The notes beneath the pieces were generated by a model. The model saw only the letters and a program-made list of their open reading frames with translations, was not told where the DNA came from and searched no databases. Positions 7,753-15,984 of a stretch of DNA of 26,327 bases are shown here, piece by piece. A program made the position numbers and the translations under genes. The stretch comes from JBDTVS01 sp040007095. Its GTDB lineage: Bacteria; Acidobacteriota; Vicinamibacteria; Vicinamibacterales; CAVVIG01. Every line of letters begins with the position of its first letter. Positions within the stretch are counted from its first letter, which is position 1. The stretch is taken from positions 1 through 26,327 of the forward strand of contig JBDTVS010000026.1 of assembly GCA_040007095.1 (NCBI GenBank), given 5' to 3'.

Positions 7753-7900
7753 ATCTCCCCCGAGGCGCAGCGTATCGATCAGCGCAGAGAGCGCGGCCGG
7801 CTGGTGCCGACGACTCTGGTCATACAGACAGTACCCTGCCAACGGCGAATACCAATCCTCCAGCACACGCACCAGCGCAGTAGTCAACGGCGTGCGCGCA
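7741..7900 (-). pseudogene. 3' fragment of a LysR-family regulator gene
   Basis: The minus strand reads LTTALVRVLEDWYSPLAGYC, then LYDQSRRHQPAALSALIDTL, then RLGGDRRK and stop. The sequence VRVLEDW...LY..SR...PAL.ALID.L is the classic C-terminus of LysR-type substrate-binding domains. Only about 50 of the usual ~300 residues remain; the HTH domain and most of the effector domain are missing. The fragment stops abruptly next to the TraR/DksA-type fragment, whose frame lies on the other strand, so a deletion or recombination joint lies near 7885-7910. Confidence 0.7.
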
Positions 7901-8240
7901 CGGCGGTCAGGCCCTCGAAACGGATCTCTCGGGTCGCACGGAGCGCGAGGCCACGATTGGACGTGGGGAGACCAGCGACTCCAGCCGCGATATAGGCGAC
8001 GCCAGCGTCGCCGACGAAGTTGCGAGCGAGGCCTTCACCGAAGCGGAGCTGGACTCAACAGTCCTCCAGTACGTCCGCGACGCACTCAAACGGATTGACG
8101 ATGGCACGGTCGGCAGATGCATGGTCGACGGCGGTCCGATTGAGGCCAGACGGCTCGAGGCCGTGCCGTGGGCTCAGTATTGTTTGAAGCATCAGACACT
8201 GCTGGAGGCTGCGCAGCGACCTCGAATGCCAACACTTTAG
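7883..8240 (+). pseudogene. TraR/DksA-type zinc-finger protein, 5'-truncated
   Basis: One open frame from the in-frame TAG at 7880-7882 to the TAG at 8238-8240 encodes a TraR/DksA-family protein. It begins near QALETDLSGRTEREAT and runs through DASVADEVASEAFTEAELDS and VRDALKRIDDGTVGRC. The C-terminal finger is CMVDGGPIEARRLEAVPW followed by YCLKHQ. One Cys pair therefore reads C-x2-D and the other C-x2-H rather than four cysteines; I believe this occurs in a subgroup of the family. Only about 10-15 N-terminal residues are missing, but I see no ATG, GTG or TTG in frame at the right place. The joint with the LysR fragment probably removed the start. It could still be expressed by fusion or an unusual start. 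Confidence 0.7.
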
Positions 8241-8250
8241 CAATAGATAG

Positions 8251-9829
8251 ATGCGATCACAGTCGTCGGCTAGTCTCTGGCGGCCATTACGGGTTCCAAC
8301 CTTTCGCAACATCCTGATTGCGGATGTCGCCTCGGACATTGGCACGTTCATGCAGAGTGTCGGTGCGGCTTGGCTTATGGTGTCGTTCGGCGCGGGGCCG
8401 ATGTATGTCGCCCTCACGCAGACGGCTTCCTCATTGCCGTTCTTCGTGCTGGCGCTTCCGACTGGATCCGTGGGTGACATCGTCGACCGGCGCAAGCTGA
8501 TCCTGTTCACAGAGTTGTGGATGCTCGGCGCAACGATTGTGCTGACGGCGCTAACGATCGCGGGCCGGATGACGCCCTGGCTACTACTGACCCTGACGTT
8601 CGCGATTTCGGCAGGCGACGCTTTCGAGACGCCGACATGGCGGGCGGTCCTTCCTGATCTCGTGTCGAAGGACGATTTGGCGGCGGCATCGGCGCTGAAC
8701 GGGATTGAATTCAACCTGGCTCGTGCCGTCGGGCCGGCACTCGCGGGCGTCTTGGCACGGCCTTCGCCGTCAACGCGGCCTCGTTTGTCGGTGTGATCAT
8801 GGTCATCGCGCGGTGGAGACCGTCGCCGCGGAAACGTGCCGTGCCCGTCGAGCACATCGCGGGGGCGACCGTTGCGGCGCTGCGGTACGTTCGGTACTCG
8901 CCTGGCATTCGCGCCGTCACCTTGCGGTCGGGCATCGTCATGCTGTTCGCCAGCGCAGTTCTCGCGTTGCTGCCGGTGATCGCGCATCGGTCGACGGATA
9001 GTCCTCTCGGTTACGGGTTCCCACTCGGATGCTTCGGTGCAGGCGCCATCCTCGGCGCGTTGGCGATGCAGCCCGCTCGCGCGCGGTGGTCGTCGGAAGT
9101 TGTCGTGTCGGCGGCCGTGGCGATCTCGGCATCGCCATCGTCGCCGCCGGCGCGGTGCGTACGATGAGTGGCCTTGGCGTTCTCATGCTCGTCGCGGGCG
9201 GCGCCTGGATCATCTTTGTCTCGCTGTTTTCGGCGTTGGTCCAAACGCTGGCTCCCGATTGGGTGCCCGCCCGGGTCCTCGCCATGTTCATGTTGATCTT
9301 TCAAGGAGGCCTGGCCGCGGGCAGTGCATTGTGGGGACTCATCGGGCAGCGTGAAGGGATTGACGCCGCTCTTCTGTGGGCGGGGATTGGCACCGTCGCG
9401 ACCTCTGGGCTGGGTCTCTTCTGGAGACTTCCCTCCGGCCCCGCTGATCTCAGTCCCTGGAGCCGCTGGCGGATCCCGGTAGCGGTGGAAGAAGTCGGAC
9501 CGGGTTTGGAGGATGGTCCGGTGTTGGTCACGGTGGAGTACCACGTCGAGAGCGACGTGACGGCGTTTATCAAGGCGATCCACGAGCAGGAACGTGTCCG
9601 CCGTCGGGATGGCGCTTCGCGCTGGGGCATCTATCGCGACACGGCCGCTCCGGACCGATTCTTGGAGACGTTCGAAGTACGGTCCTGGGCCGAGCACTTG
9701 CGTCAGCACGCGCGGCAGACGCAGGCTGACCGTCGCCTGGAAGAGCGGATCAAAAGCTATGTAAGCGGACCACCAACGGCGCGGCATCTAGTCCGCGCTC
9801 GGCGCGGCGGGCGGGCGTCACAGGAGTAA
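8251..9829 (+). pseudogene. MFS_3-type exporter gene with two frameshifts
   Basis: Major facilitator of the EntS-like 'transmembrane secretion effector' group (MFS_3), ~525 residues when repaired. The first part (8251 to about 8755) starts LWRPLRVPTFRNILIADVAS and contains the A-motif-like GDIVDRRKL. It then jumps one frame at CTTGGCACGG, where the family expects VLGTAFAVNAASF; a lost G in the G run explains it. A second single-base loss near 9125 (GCGATCTCGG) moves the frame again to GIAIVAAGAVRTMSG. The final ~90 residues (VLVTVEYHVESD...) form the soluble ABM-like tail typical of this family. Both sites are short homopolymers, so sequencing error is possible. Otherwise this is a young pseudogene. 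Substrate unknown. Confidence 0.8.
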
Positions 9830-9839
9830 CATCCGTAGC

Positions 9840-10628
9840 ATGGCTGAGATCCTGCCTGCGATCTTCTTCGGACACGGCAACCCCATGAACGCCGTGTTGA
9901 AAAACAACTACACGGACGCGTGGCGGGGGATCGGGGCACAGATGATCCGACCGCGCGCCATCGTATCGATCTCGGCTCATTGGTTCGTGCCGGAAACCGG
10001 CGTCACCGTCAGCACGGCGCCCCGCACCATTCACGATTTCGGGGGCTTTCCGCGGGAACTCTATCAAGTGCAATATCCGGCTCCCGGAGATCCCGATCTT
10101 GCGCGCCGCATCCAGGCGATGCTGGCGCCGTTACCGGTGGCCCTTGACGACGCATGGGGACTCGATCATGGCACGTGGTCGGTGCTCAGACATGTGTATC
10201 CGGCGGCGGACATCCCGATCGTCCAGCTCAGTATCGACGAGTCACGGCCCGCGTCATTTCATTTCGAGATCGGCCGGAAGCTGGCCTCCCTTCGTGGCGA
10301 AGGGGTTCTGATTGTCGGGAGCGGCAATCTCGTGCACAACCTTCACGCCTACGCGTGGGGCCGCCACATGCCGGATCCGTACGACTGGGCAGTTCGGTTC
10401 GAAACGGAAGCGAAGGGGCTGCTGCTCACAGGGGACCACAAGCCCCTCGTTGACTACGAGACGATGGGGAAGGAAGCCCTGTTATCGATTCCGACACCGG
10501 ATCACTACCTACCGCTGCTATATGTCATCGGCACCAGACAGCAGACCGATGTCGTGACGTTTCCCGTTAACGGCGTCGATGGCGGGTCGATATCGATGCT
10601 TACGGTTCGAGTCGGATCGCCAATATGA
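9840..10628 (+). CDS. ygiD: YgiD/LigB-type extradiol dioxygenase (DODA-like)
   Basis: Intact 262-residue protein of the class III extradiol dioxygenase family that includes 4,5-DOPA dioxygenase. It opens an aromatic catechol ring using a metal bound by histidines. Probable ligands are H12 (FFGHGNPMN), H47 (SISAHWFV), H166 (SGNLVHNLHAYAWG) and H222 (PTPDHYLPLLYV), spaced as in YgiD. LDHGTWSVLRHVYP at 108-121 is a family hallmark. Length matches the family. CAGGAG lies 13 bases before the ATG, overlapping the end of the broken exporter gene, so the two may once have been co-transcribed. The natural substrate is unknown; YgiD proteins are often assigned by homology only. Confidence 0.9.
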   Translation: MAEILPAIFFGHGNPMNAVLKNNYTDAWRGIGAQMIRPRAIVSISAHWFVPETGVTVSTAPRTIHDFGGFPRELYQVQYPAPGDPDLARRIQAMLAPLPVALDDAWGLDHGTWSVLRHVYPAADIPIVQLSIDESRPASFHFEIGRKLASLRGEGVLIVGSGNLVHNLHAYAWGRHMPDPYDWAVRFETEAKGLLLTGDHKPLVDYETMGKEALLSIPTPDHYLPLLYVIGTRQQTDVVTFPVNGVDGGSISMLTVRVGSPI

Positions 10629-10691
10629 GTCGAAGAGTGTGAGCACCTGGCGACGTCCCGGAGGACGCTGACAACGGAGAGGATCTGAATC

Positions 10692-11957
10692 ATGAACACC
10701 CCTCAGGTGAGTTCCGATACGGTATTGTGCAGCCTGGATGGTTTGCTTCCGGACTTGGAGTCTCTCTACAAGGATCTGCACTCACATCCGGAACTGTCGA
10801 TGCAGGAGACGCGTACGGCAGGCGTGGCAGCCGACCGGCTTCGAGCGGCCGGCTATGAAGTCACGACAGCCGTCGGGAAGACTGGAGTCGTCGGCCTACT
10901 GCGGAACGGCGACGGACCCACAGTCATGCTGCGAGCCGACATGGACGCGTTGCCTGTCGAGGAAGCGACGGGTCTGCTTTACGCCAGCAAGGCGACGGCG
11001 AGTGATCCAGAGGGCAAGAGCGTGCCGGTTGGGCATATGTGCGGTCATGACATGCACGTCGCATGGCTCGTCGGTGCCACACAATTGCTCGCCGACGCAC
11101 GCACGACCTGGCGCGGCACACTGATGGCGGTCTTCCAACCCGGAGAAGAGACCGCGCAAGGTGCCCAAGCCATGATCGACGACGGCCTGTTCAAACGTTT
11201 TCCCAAGCCGGACGTGGTGCTCGGCCAGCATGTCATGGTCGGACCAGCCGGCACCGTCGCCGGTCGGGCGGGCGCCATCACTTCAGCGGCCGACAGCCTG
11301 CAGATTCGTCTGTTCGGGCGCGGTGCCCACGGATCGATGCCTCAGGCCAGTATCGATCCGGTCGTCATGGCGGCGGCGACGGTGATGAGGCTCCAGACCA
11401 TCGTCTCGCGGGAAGTCGCCGCTGCCGAAGCTGCCGTTGTCACCGTGGGGGCACTACAGGCGGGCACGAAAGAGAATGTCATTCCCGACGAGGCCATCAT
11501 CACACTCAATGTCCGAACGTTCGATGAGGGCGTGCGAACTCGCGTGCTTGCCGCAATCACGCGCATCGTCAACGCCGAGGCCGAGGCCTCAGGCGCCACG
11601 CGCAAACCTGAGATCACGACGCTTGATCACTACCCCCTCAATGTAAACGACCGCGATGCAAGTAGGCGCGTGGTCGACGCGTTCAAAGCGCATTTTGGCG
11701 GAGAGCGGGTTCGTGAAACTGGCCCTGCGCCGGCAAGCGAGGATTTCGGATCGTTCGGTTCCGAGTGGCACGCACCGTCAGTATTTTGGTTCGTGGGTGG
11801 CACGGCTCCCGACGTCTATGCGAAAGCCAAGGAGTCCAATCGGCTCAACGAACTGCCGGTGAATCACAGCCCGAAGTTTGCGCCCGTCATCGATCCTACG
11901 TTGCAAATCGGTGTTGAGACGCTGGTCGTCGCGACGCGCGCGTGGCTGTCGCGCTAG
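10692..11957 (+). CDS. M20-family amidohydrolase (hippurate hydrolase/aminoacylase-like)
   Basis: Metal-dependent amidohydrolase of 421 residues, expected to release an amino acid from an N-acyl amino acid. HSHPELSMQETRT at 30-42 is the family's N-terminal signature and RADMDALPVEE at 81-91 the next. Probable metal ligands are C117 and H119 (HMCGHDMH), E153 (PGEE) and H180 (LGQHVMVG). The lid/dimerisation domain follows at about 200-310 (GRGAHGSMP), and the C-terminal ASEDFGSFG motif is present. GGAGAGGA lies just before the ATG. It is complete and sits upstream of a collapsed amidohydrolase gene of another family, so the pair may once have been one peptide or amide degradation unit. Confidence 0.9.
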   Translation: MNTPQVSSDTVLCSLDGLLPDLESLYKDLHSHPELSMQETRTAGVAADRLRAAGYEVTTAVGKTGVVGLLRNGDGPTVMLRADMDALPVEEATGLLYASKATASDPEGKSVPVGHMCGHDMHVAWLVGATQLLADARTTWRGTLMAVFQPGEETAQGAQAMIDDGLFKRFPKPDVVLGQHVMVGPAGTVAGRAGAITSAADSLQIRLFGRGAHGSMPQASIDPVVMAAATVMRLQTIVSREVAAAEAAVVTVGALQAGTKENVIPDEAIITLNVRTFDEGVRTRVLAAITRIVNAEAEASGATRKPEITTLDHYPLNVNDRDASRRVVDAFKAHFGGERVRETGPAPASEDFGSFGSEWHAPSVFWFVGGTAPDVYAKAKESNRLNELPVNHSPKFAPVIDPTLQIGVETLVVATRAWLSR

Positions 11958-12049
11958 AATCCATCGCGATTGAGCGGACCACTAGCACACACGCACAGGC
12001 GCACGACAAGGGACAGCGGTTGCCGGTCAGTCGTTGCGGGAGGTCTTTC

Positions 12050-12239
12050 ATGTCGAAGACAGTGCTGAGATGCGCGAGAGTCTTCGACGGGTTAAGTGAC
12101 ACGGTTACTGGGCCGACCGAAATCCTGATCGAGGACGGCTCGCGCCCACGCTCGACGGCGAGGAGACGAGCTACTTCGTGTGATGGCCGACGCCGCCACG
12201 GACAAGGTCGATTTCGTCATGAAGGCCGGCCGTACCTAA
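12050..12239 (+). pseudogene. Collapsed amidohydrolase gene (large internal deletion)
   Basis: GGGAGG followed by ATG at 12050 opens MSKTVLRCARVFDGLSDTVT and GPTEILIEDG, the usual N-terminus of metal-dependent amidohydrolases of the imidazolonepropionase/prolidase-like type. About 45 bases later another frame reads MADAATDKVDFVMKAGRT and stop (12183-12239), matching the family's C-terminal strand with VMKxGK. The roughly 350-400 residues between, including the metal-binding barrel, are missing. The remnant therefore keeps both ends and nothing else, and no enzyme can be made from it. Confidence 0.65.
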
Positions 12240-12290
12240 CGGCATCAGGCGTTTGACGTGTTTCAATCCTGACGTACAGTCGAGTTTCCT

Positions 12291-12938
12291 GTGCCGACAC
12301 TGCCGACCCTGCACATTCCACCCAGCCTGAGCGGCTCGCTCCCCCTCGTACTCGACCTTCTTGGCACGTTCGTGTTTGCGCTCAGTGGCGCGATGGCAGG
12401 CGTCAAGCGCAAGCTGGATCTCTTTGGCGTCCTGGTGCTGTCTTTTGCGGCGGCGAATACCGGAGGCATCACGCGGGACATTATCATCGGCGCCATTCCA
12501 CCGGGTGCCCTCAACGACTCGCGTTACTTGGGCGTGTCGCTTGTGGCCGGGATCGTGGCATTCTGCTTTCCGTCAGCCGTGACGCAGCGATGGAACCCGG
12601 TGCTGCTGTTCGATGCCGCAGGCCTCGCCCTCTTTGCCGTTTCCGGGGCAAACAAGGCGCTGCTGTTTGGCCTGAATCCGGTGATGGCCACCTTGCTCGG
12701 CATGGTCACCGGAATCGGCGGCGGCATCGCCCGCGATATTCTGTTGAACGACATCCCGACCGTGCTGCGATCGGAGCTCTACGCTGTGGCCGCGCTGCTC
12801 GGTGCCGCAACCGTCGTGATCGCACACGTGTTGCAGTGGCCTTCCGAACCGGCAACGCTGGCGGGAGCCGCCCTCTGCTTCGGACTCCGCGTTCTCGCCA
12901 TGAAGTACCGCTGGAACCTTCCCGTTGCCGGCAATTGA
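12291..12938 (+). CDS. TRIC-type trimeric intracellular cation channel protein (UPF0126/YadS family)
   Basis: Membrane protein of 215 residues with about seven hydrophobic segments. It is built from two repeats, each carrying the family's glycine motif: GGITRD at 58-63 and GGIARD at 144-149. The repeats also share FALSGAMAG (29-37) and FAVSGANKA (115-123). Bacterial and archaeal members form trimeric potassium-selective channels. The GTG at 12291 is used because the family begins about here and no ATG is available; the upstream Shine-Dalgarno is weak. It is intact and monocistronic in appearance, and a small hairpin follows at 12961-12977. Confidence 0.88.
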   Translation: MPTLPTLHIPPSLSGSLPLVLDLLGTFVFALSGAMAGVKRKLDLFGVLVLSFAAANTGGITRDIIIGAIPPGALNDSRYLGVSLVAGIVAFCFPSAVTQRWNPVLLFDAAGLALFAVSGANKALLFGLNPVMATLLGMVTGIGGGIARDILLNDIPTVLRSELYAVAALLGAATVVIAHVLQWPSEPATLAGAALCFGLRVLAMKYRWNLPVAGN

Positions 12939-12960
12939 CGTTCAAGATAGATGTGAGACG

Positions 12961-12977
12961 GGCGCTCGATGAGCGCC
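12961..12977 (+). terminator. Short hairpin downstream of the TRIC gene
   Basis: GGCGCTC-GAT-GAGCGCC is a perfect 7-bp stem with a 3-base loop, 23 bases after the TRIC stop codon. No T run follows, so it is only a weak candidate for an intrinsic terminator. Confidence 0.35.
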
Positions 12978-13031
12978 GAAAGTTAAAGGCAGGCTGCGCA
13001 TGCGTGTGATCCAGAACTTCAGGTTGGCATT

Positions 13032-14561
13032 TTGGTGTCAACCTCATTGCTGGCATCGGAACGAAGGTGTCGGCTCATCAGGTTACAGATTCCACATCAG
13101 CGCAGCGAGCCTCAGGCCTTGACTGCAACTCACTATCACGGCGACAACAAGCTGATTCTCGGTATCGTGCTGGCGGTGATTACTTTTTGGCTGTTTGCGC
13201 AGACCACGTTGAACGTGGCGCCCGCCATGCGGGCGGATCTGCGGATCGCTTCAAGTGTGAGCAATATCGCCGTCAGCATCGCGGCGCTGTTGTCGGGACT
13301 GTTTATCGTTGTCGCCGGTGGGTTGGCCGATCAATTCGGGCGCGTGAGGCTGACCAATATTGGCCTCGCCTCGCCCTCAGTATGGGGGGTTCGCTGCTCA
13401 TCGCCCTCTCGCCAGTCGGAACCGCGGCCTTCTTGATGAGCGGGCGCGTTATCCAAGGCATTTCCGCCGCTTGCATCATGCCCGCGACATTGGCGTTGAT
13501 GAAGGCGTACTTCGATGGCAAGGATCGTCAGCGCGCGCTCAGTTTCTGGTCCATCGGCTCCTGGGGCGGGTCGGGTCTGAGCTCCCTTTTCGGCGGCTTC
13601 GTGGCCTCGACGCTCGGATGGCGATGGATCTCCTGGATGTCGATCGCCGTTGCACTCGTGAGCCTGTTCCTGCTCCGAGGCGCTCCGGAGAGCAAAGCCG
13701 AATCGACGGCACGAACATCCTTCGACTGGCTCGGCTTGTTGGCATTTGTCGTGACCATGGTGGCGCTGAATATTGTCATTGGCCAGGGCGCGACATTGGG
13801 ATGGTTGAGTCCGACGGTCGTGATTCTGACCGTTGTGTTTGTCGTCTCGATGAGTGCGTTCCTCAAGATCGAAACTGGCAATGCGAACGGCTTCTTCGAC
13901 CTCAGACTATTCGGCAACAAAACGTTCAGCGGTACGACCTTGTTGAATTGTCTCCTCAATGGAGTCGCCGGAACCCTCCTTGTGGTGCTGACACTCGTTC
14001 AAGAGGCCGCCGGGCTTTCGTCGCTACAAACGGGACTTCTGACCGTTGGATACTTGATAGGCGTTCTTGTCACAATTCGCATCGGTGAGAAGCTGCTTCA
14101 ACGGATGGGCTCGAGAAAGCCGATGCTGTTGGGTTGCTGGGTTACCGGCGCAGGCATCTCCCTGACGGCTTTTACCTTCCTGCTAGCACGTGAATACCTG
14201 GTCGTCGCATTTGTCGGCTTTACGCTGTTTGGGATTGGGTTGGGACTGTACGCGACCCCTTCAACGGATGCGGCGCTATCTTAATGTGCCGCAAGAGAAA
14301 GCGGGGTCAGCCTCCGGTATTTACAAAATGGCGTCGTGTTTGGGCGCAGCCTTTGGCGTCGCACTTTCTGCGGCGATCTTCGCTGGGCTTAGCCACATGG
14401 AGGGGCTCGCCCCCTTCGCGGACATGGCGATGGGGCGGACTGATAATATCGGCGGTTGGTTTGCCGCGGCGATCGCTCTCATGTTCAATGTTCTGATGGT
14501 GGCCATCGCCATCATCGCGATCATGATGACGGTTCCCAAGCGTGATTGTCAGTCGGGATGA
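13032..14561 (+). pseudogene. DHA2-type (14-TM, QacA/EmrB-like) MFS exporter gene with two frameshifts
   Basis: Drug:proton antiporter-like MFS gene of ~500 residues when repaired. Part one ends with GLADQFGRVRLTNIGLA, the A-motif. Near 13370-13378 a tandem CTCGC-CTCGC duplication adds five bases and moves the frame to LSMGGSLLIALSPVGTAAF. That frame contains GRVIQGISAACIMPATLALM (C-motif-like region) and runs to ATPSTDAALS. A stop then occurs at 14282 because of one extra T, and a third frame gives NVPQEKAGSASGIYKMASCL through to 14561. The start is uncertain: GTG at 13032 or TTG near 13118 (ahead of TATHYHGDNKLILG). Several transmembrane segments survive in each part, but no single product spans the transporter. 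Confidence 0.78.
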
Positions 14562-14622
14562 AGTTCTTTTGTTCACAGAGCGCGCAGGCGGGACGGACTG
14601 TTTCGGGAATGAGGGGGGCACG

Positions 14623-15054
14623 ATGAGCGCCGAAGAGAATCTGCAGCGGATCAAGACGTTGGACGATTCGTGGAACGCGCAGAACTGGGACGTGTTCAGG
14701 AAGCGACACTCGGCGGATACAGCTGTCTACTGGCCGGGGCAGCCCGACCCCACGCGCGGTCGAGACGCGCATCAGGCAGAGTCTGGGGCCTTCTTCAAGT
14801 CGATCGAAAACCAACTGGAGAACAACCCGTACAAAGTGATGTTCGGCTCCGGCGATTGGACCTGCACAATTGCGAAATGGAAGGGCAAGATGGTCGGTCC
14901 GTGGCAGGGCTTGGACGGCAAGGTGCATCCGCCGACGGGCAAGAGCTTCGAGTTGGAGTTCTGCACCGTCGCTCGCTGGAAGGATGGCGGGATCGTTGAA
15001 GAGAAGCTGTTCTACGACCAGGTCGGATTCCTGAGACAGATCGGCGTGCTCTAA
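14623..15054 (+). CDS. SnoaL/ester-cyclase-like protein
   Basis: Protein of 143 residues from the NTF2-like superfamily, polyketide-cyclase/SnoaL branch. Signature regions are LDDSWNAQNWDVFRKRHSAD near the N-terminus, then YWPGQPDPTRGRDAHQAESG, then the C-terminal ARWKDGGIVEEKLFYDQVGF. This is the common 'ester cyclase' arrangement of a cone-shaped small-molecule pocket. I choose the ATG at 14623, preceded by GAGGGGGG, over an earlier in-frame start at 14542 whose extra residues are unlike the family. No specific substrate can be named. It converges on the CopB remnant, with a strong hairpin between the two. Confidence 0.85.
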   Translation: MSAEENLQRIKTLDDSWNAQNWDVFRKRHSADTAVYWPGQPDPTRGRDAHQAESGAFFKSIENQLENNPYKVMFGSGDWTCTIAKWKGKMVGPWQGLDGKVHPPTGKSFELEFCTVARWKDGGIVEEKLFYDQVGFLRQIGVL

Positions 15055-15065
15055 GCGAGTGCCGA

Positions 15066-15095
15066 CCGCACCCACCTCGTCACAGGTGGGTGCGG
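15066..15095. terminator. Perfect 12-bp hairpin between convergent genes
   Basis: CCGCACCCACCT (15066-15077), loop CGTCAC, AGGTGGGTGCGG (15084-15095). The stem is perfect. It stands 12 bases after the SnoaL-like stop on the plus strand and overlaps the last codons and stop of the CopB remnant on the minus strand. No T tract follows on either side, so termination is likely from position and stem strength rather than proven by a full intrinsic signature. Confidence 0.6.
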
Positions 15096-15722
15096 CAGAG
15101 CAGTTGTGCGTTGATCGCGACGATGATCGTGCTCAGTGACATCAGTACAGCGCCCATGGCCCCGGGCATCACGATGCCCCATGGCACCAGCACGCCGGCC
15201 GCCAGCGGAATCGCGACGATGTTGTATCCGGCCGCCCACCACAGGTTCTGGATCACCTTGCGATACGTCGCTCTGCTCAGGGCGATGATTCGCGGCACAT
15301 CTCGCGGGTCGCTTCGCACGAGCACCACGTCGGCCGCCTCGACGGCGACATCTGTCCCCGCACCGATGGCGATTCCCACGTCTGCCGTCACGAGTGCCGG
15401 CGCGTCGTTCACCCCATCGCCGACCATCGCGACGCGCTTGCCCTGTCGCTGCACCTCTTTGACCTTCGACGCTTTCTGGTCCGGCAACACGTCAGCGAAC
15501 ACCGTGTCGATGCCGAGGTCAGTCGCGACCGCGTGTGCGACCGCGTTGGTATCGCCGGTCATCATGATGACCGTAATGCCCTGCTCGCGCAGGCGTCGCA
15601 CGGCCTCTCTCGACTCCTCGCGGACGGCGTCCGCTACGGCGAACACCGCGATCGGCGTCGTGCGCTCGATCATCGTGATCGCCGCCTGGCCGCGCGCAGC
15701 CGCGCGATCGAGCGCCGCCTGC
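15080..15722 (-). pseudogene. copB: 3' remnant of a CopB-type P1B copper-transporting ATPase
   Basis: About 215 C-terminal residues of a P1B-type ATPase survive. ADAVREESREAVRRLREQ, MMTGDTNAVAHAVA and VGDGVNDAPAL belong to the P domain hinge. The last two membrane helices carry NLWWAAGYNIVAIPLAAG and MSLSTIIVAINAQLL; GYN...AIPLAAG with MSLSTxIVAINA is characteristic of the CopB (P1B-3) branch. The N-terminal metal-binding part, the first six helices and the phosphorylation DKTGT motif are missing. The coding sequence breaks off exactly where dispersed repeat copy B starts. A TTG with GAAGGAGG upstream, inside the repeat, could in principle start a product, but it could not transport. Confidence 0.85.
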
Positions 15723-15864
15723 GGAACAGTGTCGCGCAAAACCCTCCTTCAGAATCCTGCTGCCCTGCGATGTGATTTGGCATCAGCGGGTTACCGCCGC
15801 ATGCCGGCGTGATCGTCGATCGAATTGTGTCAGACCTCCTGATGTCGCTCGATCACTTGCGGCG
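15723..15864 (-). repeat. Dispersed ~140-bp repeat, copy B
   Basis: Second copy of the element at 7613-7752, same orientation, diverged by scattered substitutions and small indels. The ends shared by both copies are GGAACAGTGT on the left and GATCACTT-GCGG/ACGG-CG on the right. The left edge coincides with the truncation point of the CopB remnant. Beyond the right edge the minus strand no longer matches a LysR gene, although the R-R-K-stop codons are kept. I see nothing coding between 15865 and the TetR gene at 15985. Confidence 0.65.
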
Positions 15865-15984
15865 TTTCCGAATGTTCAAGGTGGGTCTCCAAGCTCGCTG
15901 GGTCGTCGCGCCATGCAAGGCAGGCGGCGCGCTAACTGAGCTTCAACGAACGTCGTTCCGTAGAAGTGAGGAGAGCGTGTGCGT

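Noticed and set aside
8055..8987. 310-codon minus-strand open frame opposite the MFS_3 exporter
   Set aside because: Antisense to the transporter and to the TraR-like fragment; no hydrophobic pattern or motif of its own.
9011..9787. 258-codon minus-strand open frame
   Set aside because: Antisense to the C-terminal part of the MFS_3 exporter, which has strong family features on the plus strand.
7500..15900. Integron cassette array
   Set aside because: Mixed single genes and dispersed repeats suggested it, but the repeats lack attC core sites (RYYYAAC/GTTRRRY), genes have their own spacing and orientation, and no integrase is seen.
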